A stretch of 64,000 bases of DNA, from positions 10,844,461 to 10,908,460 of the forward strand of contig OY811974.1 of the NCBI GenBank assembly GCA_963681505.1. The letters are read 5' to 3'. The DNA is from Eunapius fragilis. Lineage: Eukaryota; Porifera; Demospongiae; Spongillida; Spongillidae. Of this stretch, positions 24,835 to 38,485 are shown piece after piece. Each line of letters starts with the position of its first letter. Position 1 is the first letter of the stretch. The notes below the pieces were generated by a model. It had not been told where the DNA came from. It did no database searches and saw only the letters and a list, made by a program, of their open reading frames with translations. A program made the position numbers and the translations under genes.

Positions 24835-27123
24835 GTGCATACATGTATAGTTGCGTGAGTTAACTATAGCTGTAAATAAGGAAAGATCATAGGGGAAAGG
24901 TAGCAAACGTGATTCTTCCTTCATTATGTATTCATTGGCAATGCACTTCAAATCAAGTCTGTCCGTCATTTCTTGATGATAATTTAGTATCATAAGGTGG
25001 TTTAACCTGACCTGTGACATTGTACTCCTCAGATATTATTTGATCCTACGCAATGCACTGAATGATCGCTCCGATGTAGCATTAGTTGCTGGTAGGGTGA
25101 CTAATAGCTGAAACAGCCTCACAACAGCGCCAAGCAGCTTTCGCTGCATTGTGCTTAGTGCTAAAAGTGCTGTCTTGATGGAATTGACTGATGGTTTCTC
25201 ATCTGCAGCTACTTCTGTACCATAAAGTGTACGTAGGGTTAAGAGTTCAGCCGCAAGCTCTATTTTGTTGAAATCATTTGTAAAAAGTTACACACGAAAT
25301 CAAGCTCCTCTTCATAATTCTGGCCTTTGCGTGCCTTAAACAAAAGTTGTTCCACGTTGGAGAAGGTTTTGAAGCCTTTTTGATCAAATCTGCTGCGGAT
25401 GCTCATCACTGCAAGGTCAAAACATTCGAAAAATACTCGACGGTATTCATCCTTAGGAGATGTAGCAAACTCAGCCGGAGCAATGCCTGTCTCAAATCGC
25501 TGTAGTACCTTTCGCTTCCTTGGTAGCAATGGCTCATCAATATCAAACTGCACCCCATTTTTTCAATCTTCTGCCAAAACAGCTCAAAGTCATTTTCATT
25601 TCGCAAACCTTCAAGGGTTTTTACAGTTAACATCGCTATATCATGCCCTTCAATGCTGGATAGGTTTGGCTGCTGTAGTGTCTTACTAAGCTTGTCAGTA
25701 TGCCGCAAAATCATCTCAGACAAGACAATGCAGAAAAGAAAGTTGAAAGACTGCATTTGACTCCGCACCCCCAGAATCCTTCTCTGTGTTAGATGTTTCA
25801 CGCACCCCAGTCTCCCACAGCAGCAGAATGTGGTTGTAGTTGGCAAGAATTCAATATAGTGATTCAGCATGAACAGTCCGCCTTGTTGGGCATAGGGTTC
25901 TAACACCTGGAGCATCACTACCCATCTCTTCTTTAAGTTGAGATAACGTGGCCTCTCGTTTGGTGAAAACTTATTCAGCTTCACTATTTCGTAACAGGTG
26001 TCCAGACAGTCCTTCATTTTAGGTACCTTTGTTATTGTATCATTAACAGCTAGGTTGAGTGGATGGCCATAGCAATGTGTGAACACAGCTCGAGACTCCA
26101 ACTCCTGGATCTTTACAGCTACACCAGCTCTTGCTCCAGCCATGGTGCTACATCCATCATAGCACTGACCACGAAGCTTTGTGAAAGGTATCTGGAACCG
26201 CAAAAAGGCATCTTTTATGGCATCCACAATGCTCTGAGCATCTATCACTGACAGGTAGTATAGCCCTACAAACTCTTCTGAAACAGTGAAGTCATCACTA
26301 ACCCATCTCAGAACTAAGGTCAGCTGCTCCTTGTTAGATTGATCACTGGTTTCATCTACCATCACAGCAAGGAAAGGAGAGGTGTGTGTATCATCAAGAA
26401 TTAATCTCAGCACTTGATGAGCCATAAGCTTTAGCATCTCATTTTGATAATCATGATGCATATGTTTGCAAGCCTTTTTGGTAATCCACTGTAGCATTTT
26501 TGGATTGCCTTCAGCTCTCACATGAAGAAGCTGAGTGAGGTTAGAGGACACATCGCTGCCATCACCACGAAGGGCCAGTCCTTGCCTGGCAAGGAAGCGA
26601 ACACTTGACAGAATAATCTGCAACATGTCCCTTGCCTCCTCCTTCTCTGCTTTGTGAGCAATACAAGCTGCGCGCCAACATACTTTGTTTGTTTCGGAAG
26701 TGTAATGACGGCTTCAACTGCTTCGATGTGAGACTTAGACTGGAGATGCTTACTGAACGCAACAGTGGCATCTTTCCAGTTACGAAATCCTGAAGTTACC
26801 TGAGACACAAAAACATTTGTCAGTCACTAAGCATGACCATATTGCTTGCTCGCGTATAAACTTACAAATGCAGTTGCAGCGTTTTTACTTGACTTAATTC
26901 TGCCCAGCTTAAAGGCAGTGACACAAGTGTGGCAGAACATCACATCTTGTCCTTCATCGTAATGGAGAAAAGGCCAAGTATCGAACCACTGGCTCTTTGC
27001 TGAGCAAAAAACAGGTTTTGTCTTTCCAAAGCTTCGCTTCGGAATAGCAAAGGATTTAGGATGGTGGGGCTCATCAGGTAAGCTGGGAATCGAATCTCGC
27101 ACATTGACTGCAACAGTAGCCAT
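24835..27123 (-). pseudogene. hAT transposase (ZMYM1-like, DUF4371-type), degraded
   Basis: Exon 1 (27123-26866) starts MATVAVNVRDSIPS and carries the TTF-type zinc-binding region (QWFDTWPFLHYDE, MFCHTCVTAF). Exon 2 begins VTSGFRNWKDATVAFSKHLQ. A frameshift precedes AHKAEKEEARDMLQIILSSV, FLARQGLALRGDGSD, DETSDQSNKEQLTLVLRW, CYDGCSTMAGARAGVA and FTHCYGHPLNLAV. Further frameshifts surround PGVRTLCPTR, where the conserved TRW tryptophan has become Arg and a stop follows within ten residues. The C-terminal dimerisation region LPATNATSERSFSALRRIK ends in a TAA near 25043. The same frame then resumes YLRSTMSQVRLNHLM. The order is that of an autonomous hAT transposase of about 750 residues, now with at least five lesions. 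Confidence 0.85.
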
Positions 27124-29306
27124 TTTTTACTGAATGCTGTTAACTTTATTATACATGTATAGCTATTAACATGCTGATATAGATGTAACAGATTAGACTT
27201 TGGTCGCCACATCTGATCATGTGTAAAGTAATAGCATGTTCATGTACTAATTAACGCATAACGGATTGCGCGCGCACGCGAAGTGACGTAGTGCAAGAAT
27301 ATGCAATTTTAAAATGCCTCAGTTATAAAAAGTGGTCCGGTTAAAACCGTGCAACCGGACCTGCGGCGCCGGCCCTGCGGCGGGTAACCATCAGTGTCTT
27401 CCTTCAATATACGCGGTGGGGCCCTGGGCACGGCTATTTAAATATATACGTTCGCACGTATTGTACATGTGCATTAATCAAACGCGCTACGTACTCTTTT
27501 GCACGGTACACTGACTTGTTTCCAGACATTCGGCCATATGACGTTCTAAATATAGTACATGTCTCGATTGGCGGCTTTGTCATATGCGTGGAGCAGTGTT
27601 CCACCATGAGGTGTCTAGCTGGCACTGCTCCGTACTTATTGATTTGTATAATGAGGGCGCAATTGTGGCGGATGGGTATGATACATGTACGTGTTTTTAA
27701 GGCATTTTGTACAAGAAATTAGCGCAAGCTGCGGGAAGGACAAACTGTTCATTTTCATTTTTATCTCAGTAAACTAAAATCTTACTTCTCACACTCTTAG
27801 TACTGAGTACTATGGTAGCGGGGAAACATATAGCCACGTGTTTTTCGGTGAAAAAAAAATGCTTGCGGGTCACAATCCGCCGCCATTGAATCATGGGTTT
27901 GGCATAATATTGGCATGCACATCGTTCCTAGTCCCTGTGGATACTATCTTTGTTGTTTTTATAATTTAAAGTTGGCATAAGTAACTGATGAACAATAAAA
28001 CTGGCTATACTAGTTTTAGACATGAGAAACTGTGATTTATCGTGCCATTATTAAAAAAGGACAAACCTGGAAAAACCTATAGGTAATCGTTTGGCAAATT
28101 AATAGTGCATTAATCGCCAAAATCGATTTATAGTGTCTACTAACCGATTTGCAAATTAAGTTGCTATAAACCTGAAAAATCGATTGGACTTTTTTTCATA
28201 GTCGAAATAATCGATTTTGATTTATAAAAAAGGTTACACACCCTAGAGGCCACTTTGTATGATCATATGCATATCATTGAGGCGGACCGGGAGTTCACTT
28301 GTATTGTGAGGAACGTACATAATATTTAATTCCTTTGTATAAGCAACTTCTAGAGCCTTGGCTGCATGCACTTGTATTCATCAGCACACATAATTCTATT
28401 CACTTCAGTCTGGACAGCTCATGCACTTTTTTCTTTTCCATTATATCAAGTACGACTAGACTATAAATTTAGGGGGGGGGGGGGGGGGGGGGTTACATCT
28501 GGGCATGTTGGCATCATGACCTTCATTGCGATTGTCGCGACATGCAATGATCGCTACGTAAGAACTATTGTAAGAACTATATTCATGCCTTTCATGAGTG
28601 CCGCCTAGCCTAAGGTTTTACTAAAATTGTTTGTTGCTTTATTTAGCATTCAGTAGTACGCTAACGTCTCAGGAAACTGGCAACACTAAGAAAAATTGCA
28701 ACACGCCATATCTGGCCAGTCATTCTTTTTAGAGTGCACATGGCTTGTTGCTGCCGCTTGTGTCCAAAACAGGCACTATGGCATGTCCTTATATGGCATG
28801 GCCAACAAGGCACACGCCCTCTGGAAGCCATGTATATGCTTTGAGGAGGTTGCGTACACATATACTAAATGTAGTGGCTTCTTTAGCATGTAGCGGCGGC
28901 GGAAGGGTAACAACTTTGGTAAGGCTAAATGTTGCATGAATAGTCGGGTATGCCCTTATGGGCTCCGCCGCAGGACATCATACGACGGTACAAGGATGAT
29001 AGAGTGGTGACCCAACGCACTTTTCGTGTGGACCAGGTGATTGTAGAAAGCGGGGCATTAGGCAGACTGGTCGTTTATGGAGTAGAGGTCCAGTTCAAAC
29101 ATCCACCATAACACCAGACCAGCCGCAATTATCACCCCCATTTCTATTTGACGATGCATGTCCGTGCATCTTGTTCTCGTCCTAAATTCAGTTCCAGATG
29201 ACATTCACAACATGTGCCATGGTAGTTATCTTGGATAAACCATGATTGGTTAATATGAGGCACCACATGATCTGTTTGTAGGTCATCTCTCCACGTACTG
29301 GCCAAT

Positions 29307-29764
<458 letters not shown>

Positions 29765-29972
29765 ACACCGGCACAAATGAAAGCTAGTCATTGTTTGCAG
29801 TTCAAAGGTCTCAGGTGGCCTGAATTAATATTAGCACATGTTATAAAAAACATTTGCTGCGGTGGCTTTAACAGACCGAATTAGTTGTATCAGCATCCAT
29901 ATGAACACATTGCATCTGACCAGATCGACAACTCACCACGGTTTTCGATCGGACTGATTGAAGGCACTGAAC

Positions 29973-31993
29973 ATGAATAAAAGCGATTGGAATATTTTCC
30001 TCGAATACGATGGCAAAATTCGATGCATATCCCTACAAAATCCGGAGGTATGTGTCTGGTTGCATTGGTATAACGTACCTGTGCTAGTGACACTATATGC
30101 ATGTAGCCATAGGGTCGTCACATGCACAACATGTTTTTGCGACACCCTAACTTTAACGATTTTTCCTCCAATAGTGCCTCATACTAATATCCTCTACACT
30201 TAGCTTACACACATATCTATAATTATGGATAACGTTATAAAAAATTGCGAATCAAAGCAGCGAGTATTAATAGCACAGTTTTGTGCAGCACCGATGCATT
30301 TATATGCAGACGTCCGCACCAAGGACCAGGAAGACCAAGATCGAGGCCTAGCTAGGGATAGTTATCGCATGCGGTCACAATACGACACCCTATCAAATGC
30401 TTGCGTTAGCAAGGTTCCCTATTAGATTCCTTGCATGTTAGTATCAAATCATTAAGAAATGAAAACGTAACTCATATAGAGAGACAACCAAGAAACGGAT
30501 CGCTTATAGTAATCGAACGACAACACTAAAAACTACAGTTTGACGTCGGTGCCATGCTACAAAATGTTGCGCTTTCAGAAAAGTATGCTCCCAACACTTT
30601 CTTGTGCACTTTCATGTTTGCATGGTTCCGTCAAGCATAACTCAAGCTAGGAACTGTTTTGGAGAACGACAGTAGTATCAATCGCTTCCAAATATATCCA
30701 CAGAGTACTTTAAAGGCCATATAGATGTATATCGCATACCAGAAGTAGCTATACATCGGGAAGTGTAATAATTTGGTATTCGCTCTTAATATCCAATGAC
30801 CACAGTTTCTAAAGCCGTATAATACATAGAAATAGCTGGGTCAATCAGTCGCATATATATTTAGACTAAAATGTGACCGGGGAAATGAAATAGGCTTATA
30901 TTTATAAGACACTCCTTGTCTAAAATAAAATACTGTATCTGAGGAATGTGCTAAATATAAATGTAGGCCTATTTCATTTTCCCTCTTAGCTAATGAACTT
31001 GTTTCAATGCTTTTTACACCATCATTGTGTTTCAATCCTTATATGCCACCGTCTTTCCCGTAGAGAATGTTTTGTTTTATTTACTTGCATGGGATATTCA
31101 TATAGACCCTAACGATTGCTGAGTTCAAAACGAAAGTGCAAGAAGAAACTGGGCTACAGCCCGAAGAACGATGTCTTATATTCGCAGCCAAGCAGATGAA
31201 AGAGGGAAAGCTGTCTGATTACCCTGGGATGGGAAATAACGCCGCAGTGTTTATCGTTATGCGATTGAAAAAAGGAAGCGCCAGGAAGGTGGATCCATCT
31301 GTCGCGAGGTCAAAGGGACCCTGCATCGTCAGTCGCATTGAGTACGCCGAGCCAGTGTGTGTGGTGATGCCGTGTCATCACGCAATCCATCCCGATGAGC
31401 TGGTTGCGTTTTGTCACAACGAAGTTTACGACAAACACAAGTGGGAAATACAATGCTTCATGCCTCGCTGTGGGAGGAACTGGCCTATGTCGCTCCTCGT
31501 AAAATCTGGCATGACCCAAGAAGAATTGAACCTGCTGTCAAAGGGCATGTCGACGAATTATTGTAGGTTCAACTCCGATGCTAGTATCCAGAAGTGTCGG
31601 GGGTGTCATTGCTATTGTGAGCGAATAGACAAAACACGTAATGACGTCAGATGCACCCAGTGCACGCGTAAGAACGGAAAGCCATACGAATTTTGCTGGT
31701 TGTGCTCTCAACCGTGTACGTGCAGTCACAAGTGCAAAGTGGGAGAAAAATTACAGATACTTTCAAATTGCAATGAAACTACCATTAATGGCGTCAAATG
31801 CCCAAGCATTCGCTCGTGCCCTAAGTGTGGGACCCTGATTGAACACAAGGAAGCTTGTAAGCACATGACGTGCCTCGTGTGTCAGCAAGACTTTTGCTTT
31901 GTGTGTTTGTGCCTGAAGGGTTCTACTTGGCCATGCGGGGGCTACAGATCACCCTGCACGCCGGCCCCAAGGCAGGTTGTGACTGCGGAATGA
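29973..31993 (+). CDS. UBL-RING-IBR-RING (RBR) E3 ubiquitin ligase, copy B, two exons
   Basis: Exon 1 is 29973-30047 and exon 2 is 31106-31993. The GT-AG intron of 1058 bp keeps phase 0 and the product is 320 residues. Domains are as in copy A. The UBL tail is MRLKKGSARK in place of RLKGGGADRK, one residue shorter and without the Gly-Gly. In RING1, CRHTIH becomes CHHAIH. In the IBR, PWTC becomes PCTC, adding a cysteine. RING2 keeps CPKCGTLIE and EACKHMTC, so the catalytic Cys (residue 276) is present. Upstream and intron sequences are colinear with copy A, with larger indels in the intron. The intact frame and conserved ligands suggest it is functional. Its substrate is unknown. Confidence 0.85.
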
Positions 31994-33565
31994 AAATAGT
32001 GAACAACTCGGCGGTTTAGAATTGTGATACAAGAATTTGGATGAACGAACAAATAAACTAAAATGTATAGCAGACTACAATGCCTGTAAAGTTCTGTAAC
32101 TATGATTTTTATCAATGATTTTTGTTATTTACCCTTCCGTACCGGTGCTGTACGACAATTTATTTAGTGTGGATCACATGAGTATAGTTATATAAATATG
32201 CCTAATATGGAGGGGGCAGGGGAGGCAGAAATTAATAGTTAGCCTAGCCTAGCCTTGTTATCAGTTGAGGACTGGTCATATAAGATCTCAAAATGCATGT
32301 GGCTATTGGAAAACTTTTCTAAGCTCGATGGGAAGAGATGGCTTATACTCGCGATATATCTAAGTAGTAGAATTCCAAGACATTAACATATAGGCCAAGA
32401 GGAAATATAAAGCTCGATGGGACAGAGATGACATAAAGAGTTGGCCGCTATCAGTATCCCCATAATGGCTCCTACTACACTTTTTGTTTTGCAAGGACAA
32501 ACAAATAATAATACAGATGTTGGCAATTATCAAACGTTTTCTGATCGAGAAGGATAGATGCATATGGATGGCCTCAATAATATATGCTTGAATGACCTCG
32601 ACCCTTAGTCTGGGGACCCGACTGATGGCTGTACTATCATAGTACAGCCATCAGTCGGGTCCCCAGACTACTTGACCCTCTGGTGCACATTAATGGTGGC
32701 GGATGTAGGAATGGGTGCATGAAGCTCAACTTGCGTCTGAACCAAAATGAGAGAGCGCTGAGTTATTCGGATTGCTGTGTTTTATATAAGGGAGGGGGGC
32801 GCTGTTCTTTATTAACGTTGTGTCTATTGTATATGCACATCTACAGAGAATGATTATAAAAGGAGTCATGCATGTTCAACTTCATGCACTCTCCCGCTGC
32901 CCGCTTCTACATAACACTGCATTATAAGAGGGTGCACGGGGGTCATACGTACTTCACTGCAGGTTTACAGGCTTGTGAGCAACACTATTATATTAGTGAT
33001 GGTTAACAAGGAGCGCGCGTGACACTAAATTAAGCGAAAGCAATGGTTCATGCAGCAAGAACGCTAGTCGTTGAACGCAGGAAGGAACGGCTCGTGGATT
33101 CAGAGGGCTGCTTTGCTGGTGCATACCAATCTATAACTATCATTTGACGTTAAGAAAGAAATGCTTAGATGACCCTTTTCCAATGGACATGAATATTTTA
33201 ATTATCACACGCACGCTCACGTGACAATACATGTGTTTCTGAAGGTTGAAAGCTGTAAATTGTTTTAGAGCAAGTTAAAGTCAACTCTACGGTACGAAAC
33301 TTTAATGTAAGGTTGGTACTCATTGTTTCCATCGACTGAATATGAGCGATGATTCTTGCTGTGTACTCTATTAACTAATCAAGAGTGTACAATTGAATGG
33401 GTTTAGCTGGTCCAGACAATGAACAAGAAGGATGTAAACCAAACAAACCGAGTACACATAGGTGCTCGGCGGGTGTTCGTAGATATAAATTACGTTCACA
33501 TGATGTTGTGTTGCTGCGATTTTTGCAACTAGTTTCACAGTTTGCCCTTACATGATTATGCAGCC
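31994..33565. other. Non-coding spacer, copy B
   Basis: It is paralogous to 6723-8301, with no recognisable gene. It contains the perfect palindrome at 32606-32670. Confidence 0.6.
32606..32670. repeat. 65-bp perfect palindrome with 3-base centre
   Basis: Two 31-base arms (outer bases TAGTCTGGGGACCCGACTGA) flank a TCA centre with no mismatch. It lies about 610 bp after the stop of UBL-RBR copy B. The transcribed form would be a 31-bp hairpin stem. Confidence 0.9.
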
Positions 33566-34889
33566 ATGCCACGACGATTCCAAGTTGGCCGCCGCTATAC
33601 GCGTCCTGGACGCTCTATGAGTCTGAGCTCGTCTATTGATGAGATAGACCAGAAAGATGCCACAACTCAAGTATCTGGTGAGTGCTCTCAGACTTGCTTT
33701 TAATTGCTATTATATATTTAAAATAGCATACACTGAAAATCTTGTTTCATCATCGTCGTATTATACTTTAGGTGATGATATGTATTGCCATGAAGAAGAA
33801 AGGATAGAGTTTGAAGGTATTCAATGTGAAGACAAGGGGGTAAATACAGAGATACATATGAAAGATGAGGCTATGAACATAGATGTAGAGCTTAAGGACA
33901 AATGTGTTAACACACAAGAAGACCACTGCTACTGCAAGAGATATGTCCAAGAAGAGAGTGAACACAGCAGTGTTATTATAGAATGTGCAGAGCACAGGCA
34001 TTTTACACAGCATGCATATGTGCAAGTAGAAGAGAAAGCCATAAACACTAATGTAGGAATGGATAGTAGGTTTTTCTCCACATCAAGCCCATTTGAAATG
34101 CTTCAAGGTGATTGATTCCCAAACATTTCTATACCTCACTCAGTTCCTACAAAGTGTTCGAGACAATTTTTCGACTCTTTAATGTCTATGAATAATGATA
34201 CTTGCAAGCTGTCACATGGGGATGAATTGTGTTTGGTTTGTATAAAATTGTGACCAGCAATGCCTCATGAAGACATCATATCGATTTAGAATTGCTGTTT
34301 CTTCAGTTAGTAAAATATTTCATCATCGACAAACACTGCCTGATTGCTTCAAGCCTATGTATTCTCCTGCTACTTGTATAATAGATTGCTCAGAAATATT
34401 TCTGGAGTGACCATCCTTATTGTTGGCTAGAGCTCAGAATATTCTCAATGCAAACATCACAATACTGTAAAGTTTTTGATGGCTATCAGTCCAACAGGAG
34501 CAATAATTTTCTTATCTAAGTGTTGGGGTGATGAGTTTCAGATAAGTATTTGACAGTCAAAACTGCGGTTTCTATAACTACCTTATCCTAGGAGATCTAG
34601 TACTAGCTGACAGAGGCTTTAACATTGCTGATGATTTGGCTCTGCATGGGGCTTCTCTTGTTTTTCCTTCCTTTACCAAATTGAAGTTGAAGTCAGTAGG
34701 TCATTATCTCGAGTGCGAATTTATGTTGAGCGAGCAATAGGAAGGTTGAAACACTTCAAGCTTCTTCAGTTGAGACTGCCTACATGTATTTCTATGATTA
34801 AAACATCTAAGGATACGCATTTTTCAACAATTGACAAGATTTTTATTGTATGTGCTGCCTTATGTAACCTTAATCCTCCCTTGGTCCAA
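33566..34889 (+). pseudogene. DDE_Tnp_4 (ISL2EU-like) transposase remnant, copy B
   Basis: This is the paralogue of 8302-9655. The first exon starts at ATG 33566 (MPRRFQVGRRYTRPG) with donor GTGAGT near 33677. The second begins GDDMYCHEEE. The FETIFRLFNV segment is whole here, whereas copy A lost five bases. The SPTGAIIFLSKCWG, LVLADRGFNIADDLAL and RIHVERAIGRLK motifs are present but in different frames. A deletion after SFTK removes the GKDQLSQ motif that copy A keeps. Each copy has lesions the other lacks, so decay continued after duplication. Confidence 0.75.
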
Positions 34890-36118
34890 TGACATTCATC
34901 AAATATTGTGAATACAATGCAACTGCTTTATGCATCAAATATGTCATACACTAACCTTAATCCTACCTTGGTCCATGCAATGACAGTCATCAAATATTGT
35001 GAATACAATACAACTGTTTTATGCATCAAATATGTCATACACTTGGATATAGTCATATATGTACATGTATGCATGTCATTTCATTTGCTGACATTCAAAA
35101 CAGTACCAATTCCTTTAGGAGCTCTTTTGATTCCTACACAGGCATAATGAAACCACACAAATTTGCAAACTTGGATTGTCACACTGGATCATTTTTCCAT
35201 ATTCTTCTTTGTTACAAAAGCAGTATGTATCTGCATTGCCTTGTGCAGGCTGCAGGGTTTCTGAATTCTGGGGGTTCTTAGAACACTCAGCATCCAGAAT
35301 GTTGTGAGACATAATTTCTGGCAGCAAACACTCAACATGGAATGTGGTCAGCTTCTTAACAAGCTGTTCTACAAATGGAAGGTTCTTGTATATCCTTTCC
35401 ACATATAAACCTTTATGAGTCCAGACTACAAAGTCACAAAAGTTCCTGATACTACATATCCCAAGTTGTCCCTGCACTTGTGTATGGTACTAGTGTGTTT
35501 TTTTAAGCCCACTGTCACCAATACATGTTCGGGCACGAGGAATCATGTTACATGATACGCCCACGTTGGAAAAGGGTCTGTATAAGGGTGCATAAAGGTG
35601 GCGCCAGTGATGAGGCAAAAATGTATTTTTGAAAAACCAAAAATACAATATTTGTGCAAAAAGCGAGATTTTGAGCATTTAGATGCTATTAAATATTATT
35701 AACTTATTTTTGGATAAAAAATTGTCGAACTGAATAACTATTGCCTGTTAACTTGAAATTTTGACTAGTTGTTAAGCTGCACAAAGTTCCTATTTTAAGC
35801 TTACATAGCCAATAGATTTCTACATGCTGTAGTATTTTTGGATGCTTTCATAACAAACCGTTAACTTTTATGCTTCCTCGGTGCTGTCGGAGAGCTATGA
35901 CTCTGTACACATCTGGTGGAATTCATGTTAGGTCTAAGAATTATTTGCAATAGGTGATAATGACCTCCCTGGTGGAGCTGTGGGACGAGATTTTGTTGAC
36001 TTGTTATCTGACGAAGTAGGCGGTTGTTGAAATCCAATGTGATAAGCAGTAGTCCGGAACACGTCTTGAAAGTTTTCTCTCATCTTATGCTCAAAGGTCA
36101 GCTTAGATCTGCTGAAAG
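34890..36118. other. Non-coding spacer, copy B
   Basis: It is paralogous to 9656-10774. A local tandem repeat of about 100 bp (AATACAATGCAACTGCTTTATGCATC / AATACAATACAACTGTTTTATGCATC, shown in pieces of at most 20 bases as AACTGCTTTATGCATCAAAT) at 34909-35040 is present only here. Confidence 0.5.
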
Positions 36119-36636
36119 ATCATGCCTGGCTGTGGGGGGAACTGGCCTATGTCACTCCTCGTAAAATCTGGCATGACCCAAGAAGAGTTGAACTTGCTGT
36201 CAAAGGGCATGTCAACAAATTATTGTAAGTTCAACTCCGATGCTGGTGTCCAGAAGTGTCTGGGGTGTCATTGCTATTGTGAGCGAATAGACAAAACACG
36301 CAATGACGTCAGTGCACACGTAAGAACGGAAAGCCATACGAATTTTGCTGGTTGTGCTCTCTACCGTGGACGTGCAGTCACAAGTGCTAAGTGGGAGAAA
36401 AAGTGCAGATACTCTCAACTTACAATGAAACGACCATTAATGACGTTAAATGCCCCAGAATTCGCTTGTATCCAAAGTGTGGGACCCTGATTGAACATAA
36501 GGAAGCTTGTAAGCACATGACGTGCCTCGCGGACTTTTGCTTTGTGTGTTTGTGCCTGAAGGGTTCTACTTGGCCATGCGGGGGTTACAGATCACCCTGC
36601 ACGCCGGCCCCAAGACAGGTTGTGACTGCGGGATGA
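36119..36636 (+). pseudogene. Truncated UBL-RBR ligase fragment, copy B
   Basis: It starts at the same codon as the copy A fragment and has the same 10-base IBR deletion. It continues through RING2 (CPKCGTLIEHKEACKHMTCL after frame shifts, then FCFVCLCLKGSTWPCGG) to a stop after RQVVTAG at 36636. A second small deletion removes part of the last RING2 zinc-ligand loop. It is not functional. Confidence 0.85.
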
Positions 36637-37978
36637 AATAGAATTGAACTTACTCCAGCTTATTGTGCACATTATGCATATATATTACTGTACACGCTAC
36701 TGAATTACCATGTATATGGTAGCATTTTACATAATTTGACTTAGATGTAACACGCATAGATACTGACGCAGTTTTTTTTTTGCATGATTGTTTTTACATG
36801 CTTATTGAATTACGCTTCACAATTGGTAAGCGCACACTATATTTGATTTGATTCAATTTGTGATTGTCAGCCACTAATTATAGGAAATTGGGCCCAATAA
36901 TTAGACATAATTGGTGCACCATGTGATCCTAAATGAATTCAATTTGTACACACACACATGCACACACATACACACATACACACATGTACATCACTGATTA
37001 TGTGTGCCACCTAGCCCAGCTCACCCTACGAAAAGGTGGGTTAGGTCTTTGATCATCTTCGATCTGCATATACATGTATATTGCATCCATTTGTTCTGCT
37101 GGACATTATTGTGTCTGATCATTAATGTACATATCAGTCATGCAGTGGACGTTTATATACAATCATAATCCAGTTTCTATTACACATTACACCATATCTA
37201 ATACTATAATTTCCAACGTACGTACGTACGTCCGCGTAACTCGTTTATATACTCGGCCTAGCGCCCTATTGGTTGCTAGGTGTGTACGCGTACCTAGCAA
37301 CCAATAGGAACGACCACCTTCCACACAAAAGTACATAGCAACGCATACTTAGCGACCATGCCTGCCACAAAACCTGTACAGGTAATAATGTCATCACATG
37401 TAGAAAGAATGAAAGCAAAGCTATTGTGGTTCACTCTCAAGTCTCATCGTACAGGCCGAGAACATGTAGTTACTATATAATGTATTGCGCGGGCATGATA
37501 TAGAGGTTGCGTAGTAACCGTATGTTAGAACAGGTGGTAGATTATATATGCAATATTTGGTAAAACAGTACAAAAAAAAAGAGGAGCTAGGAGGTAGACC
37601 AACTGTTCATCTGGCAAATGAATAGCGAGACGAATAATCAGCCCGTGATTTTTCACGGGGACACGCTAGTATATTCATAATTGACTAATAAATCCTCCCA
37701 AGGTTTAAACATATCTTAACAGTTGTGTTCATTTGGTGAACATACATGTACAGTAAAGTGCGGGCCTGACAATTGTTATGCATTTGAAAACATGATCTAT
37801 AAATAGGTGAAAACAAATTAGTAATAACCTGATCCCATTGTTCACATTTTGTGAACACACAATACAGATTGATGGACTACTGATGATGCTAGGAGCTAGG
37901 CTGAATTGGATACATATCTCTTCCCGATTAGCTGCATGTAATTTAGATTTGAAATCAGTACTGTACATACAGTAGCAT
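36637..37978. other. Copy-B-only non-coding region with CA repeats and hairpins
   Basis: No gene is recognised. It holds an imperfect (CA)n run at about 36950-36990, a short ACGT run near 37215, the hairpin at 37265-37308 and a small hairpin CCCGTGA/TCACGGG at 37642-37659. Copy A lost this region by deletion. Confidence 0.5.
37265..37308. repeat. Hairpin with 17-bp perfect arms containing CCAAT motifs
   Basis: CCTATTGGTTGCTAGGT (37265-37281) pairs exactly with 37292-37308 over a 10-base GC-rich loop. Each arm contains a CCAAT box in opposite orientation (CCTATTGG / CCAATAGG). Confidence 0.8.
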
Positions 37979-37982
37979 ATGT

Positions 37983-38451
37983 ATGAAAGTACGTGTTTTC
38001 CATCCAAATGCTCCCTCTTACCTAAACATGCAGCTACCATCAGCTTACCGCCTTCATGAACGCCAAATACAGAGGTCTTATGACCAACGTATAAGGGAAG
38101 TTGAACATGGCTCATTCACTCCTTTAGTATTTAGCACATCAGGAGGAATGGGAAAGTGTGCTTCAGTTACATATAAGAGAATTGCCACCCTTCTATCTAC
38201 AAAGAGAGAACAAACATATGGCGCTACAATTGCATGGATAAGATGCTGCATTAGTTTTTCCCTCTTGCGCTCTGCCATTATGTGCCTTAGAGGTGCCAGA
38301 TCTTCACAAGGACGACCATTCACACACAGTGCCATTGACTTGGCTGTTTCCGAAGCCAAGGTTCCCACATTTGTGTAACTGATTACCTGTATTGTGTTGT
38401 TTATTTATATTTATTTTTGTTATATAGATATAATGTTGTTTCTATAAAATA

Positions 38452-38483
<32 letters not shown>

Positions 38484-38485
38484 TG
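37983..38485 (+). pseudogene. 5'-truncated non-LTR retrotransposon (LINE), C-terminal end and A-rich tail
   Basis: A 131-codon frame reads VRVFHPNAPSYLN, YRLHERQIQRSYDQRIREVE, HGSFTPLVFSTSGGMG, then KRIATLLSTK and CISFSLLRSAIMCLRGARS. This is the well-known segment after the reverse transcriptase in metazoan LINE ORF2 proteins. It ends in a stop at 38378, and an AATAAAA-rich tail follows at 38445-38484, as expected of a LINE 3' end. The polymerase domain is absent. The exact LINE clade and the target duplication were not determined. Confidence 0.8.
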
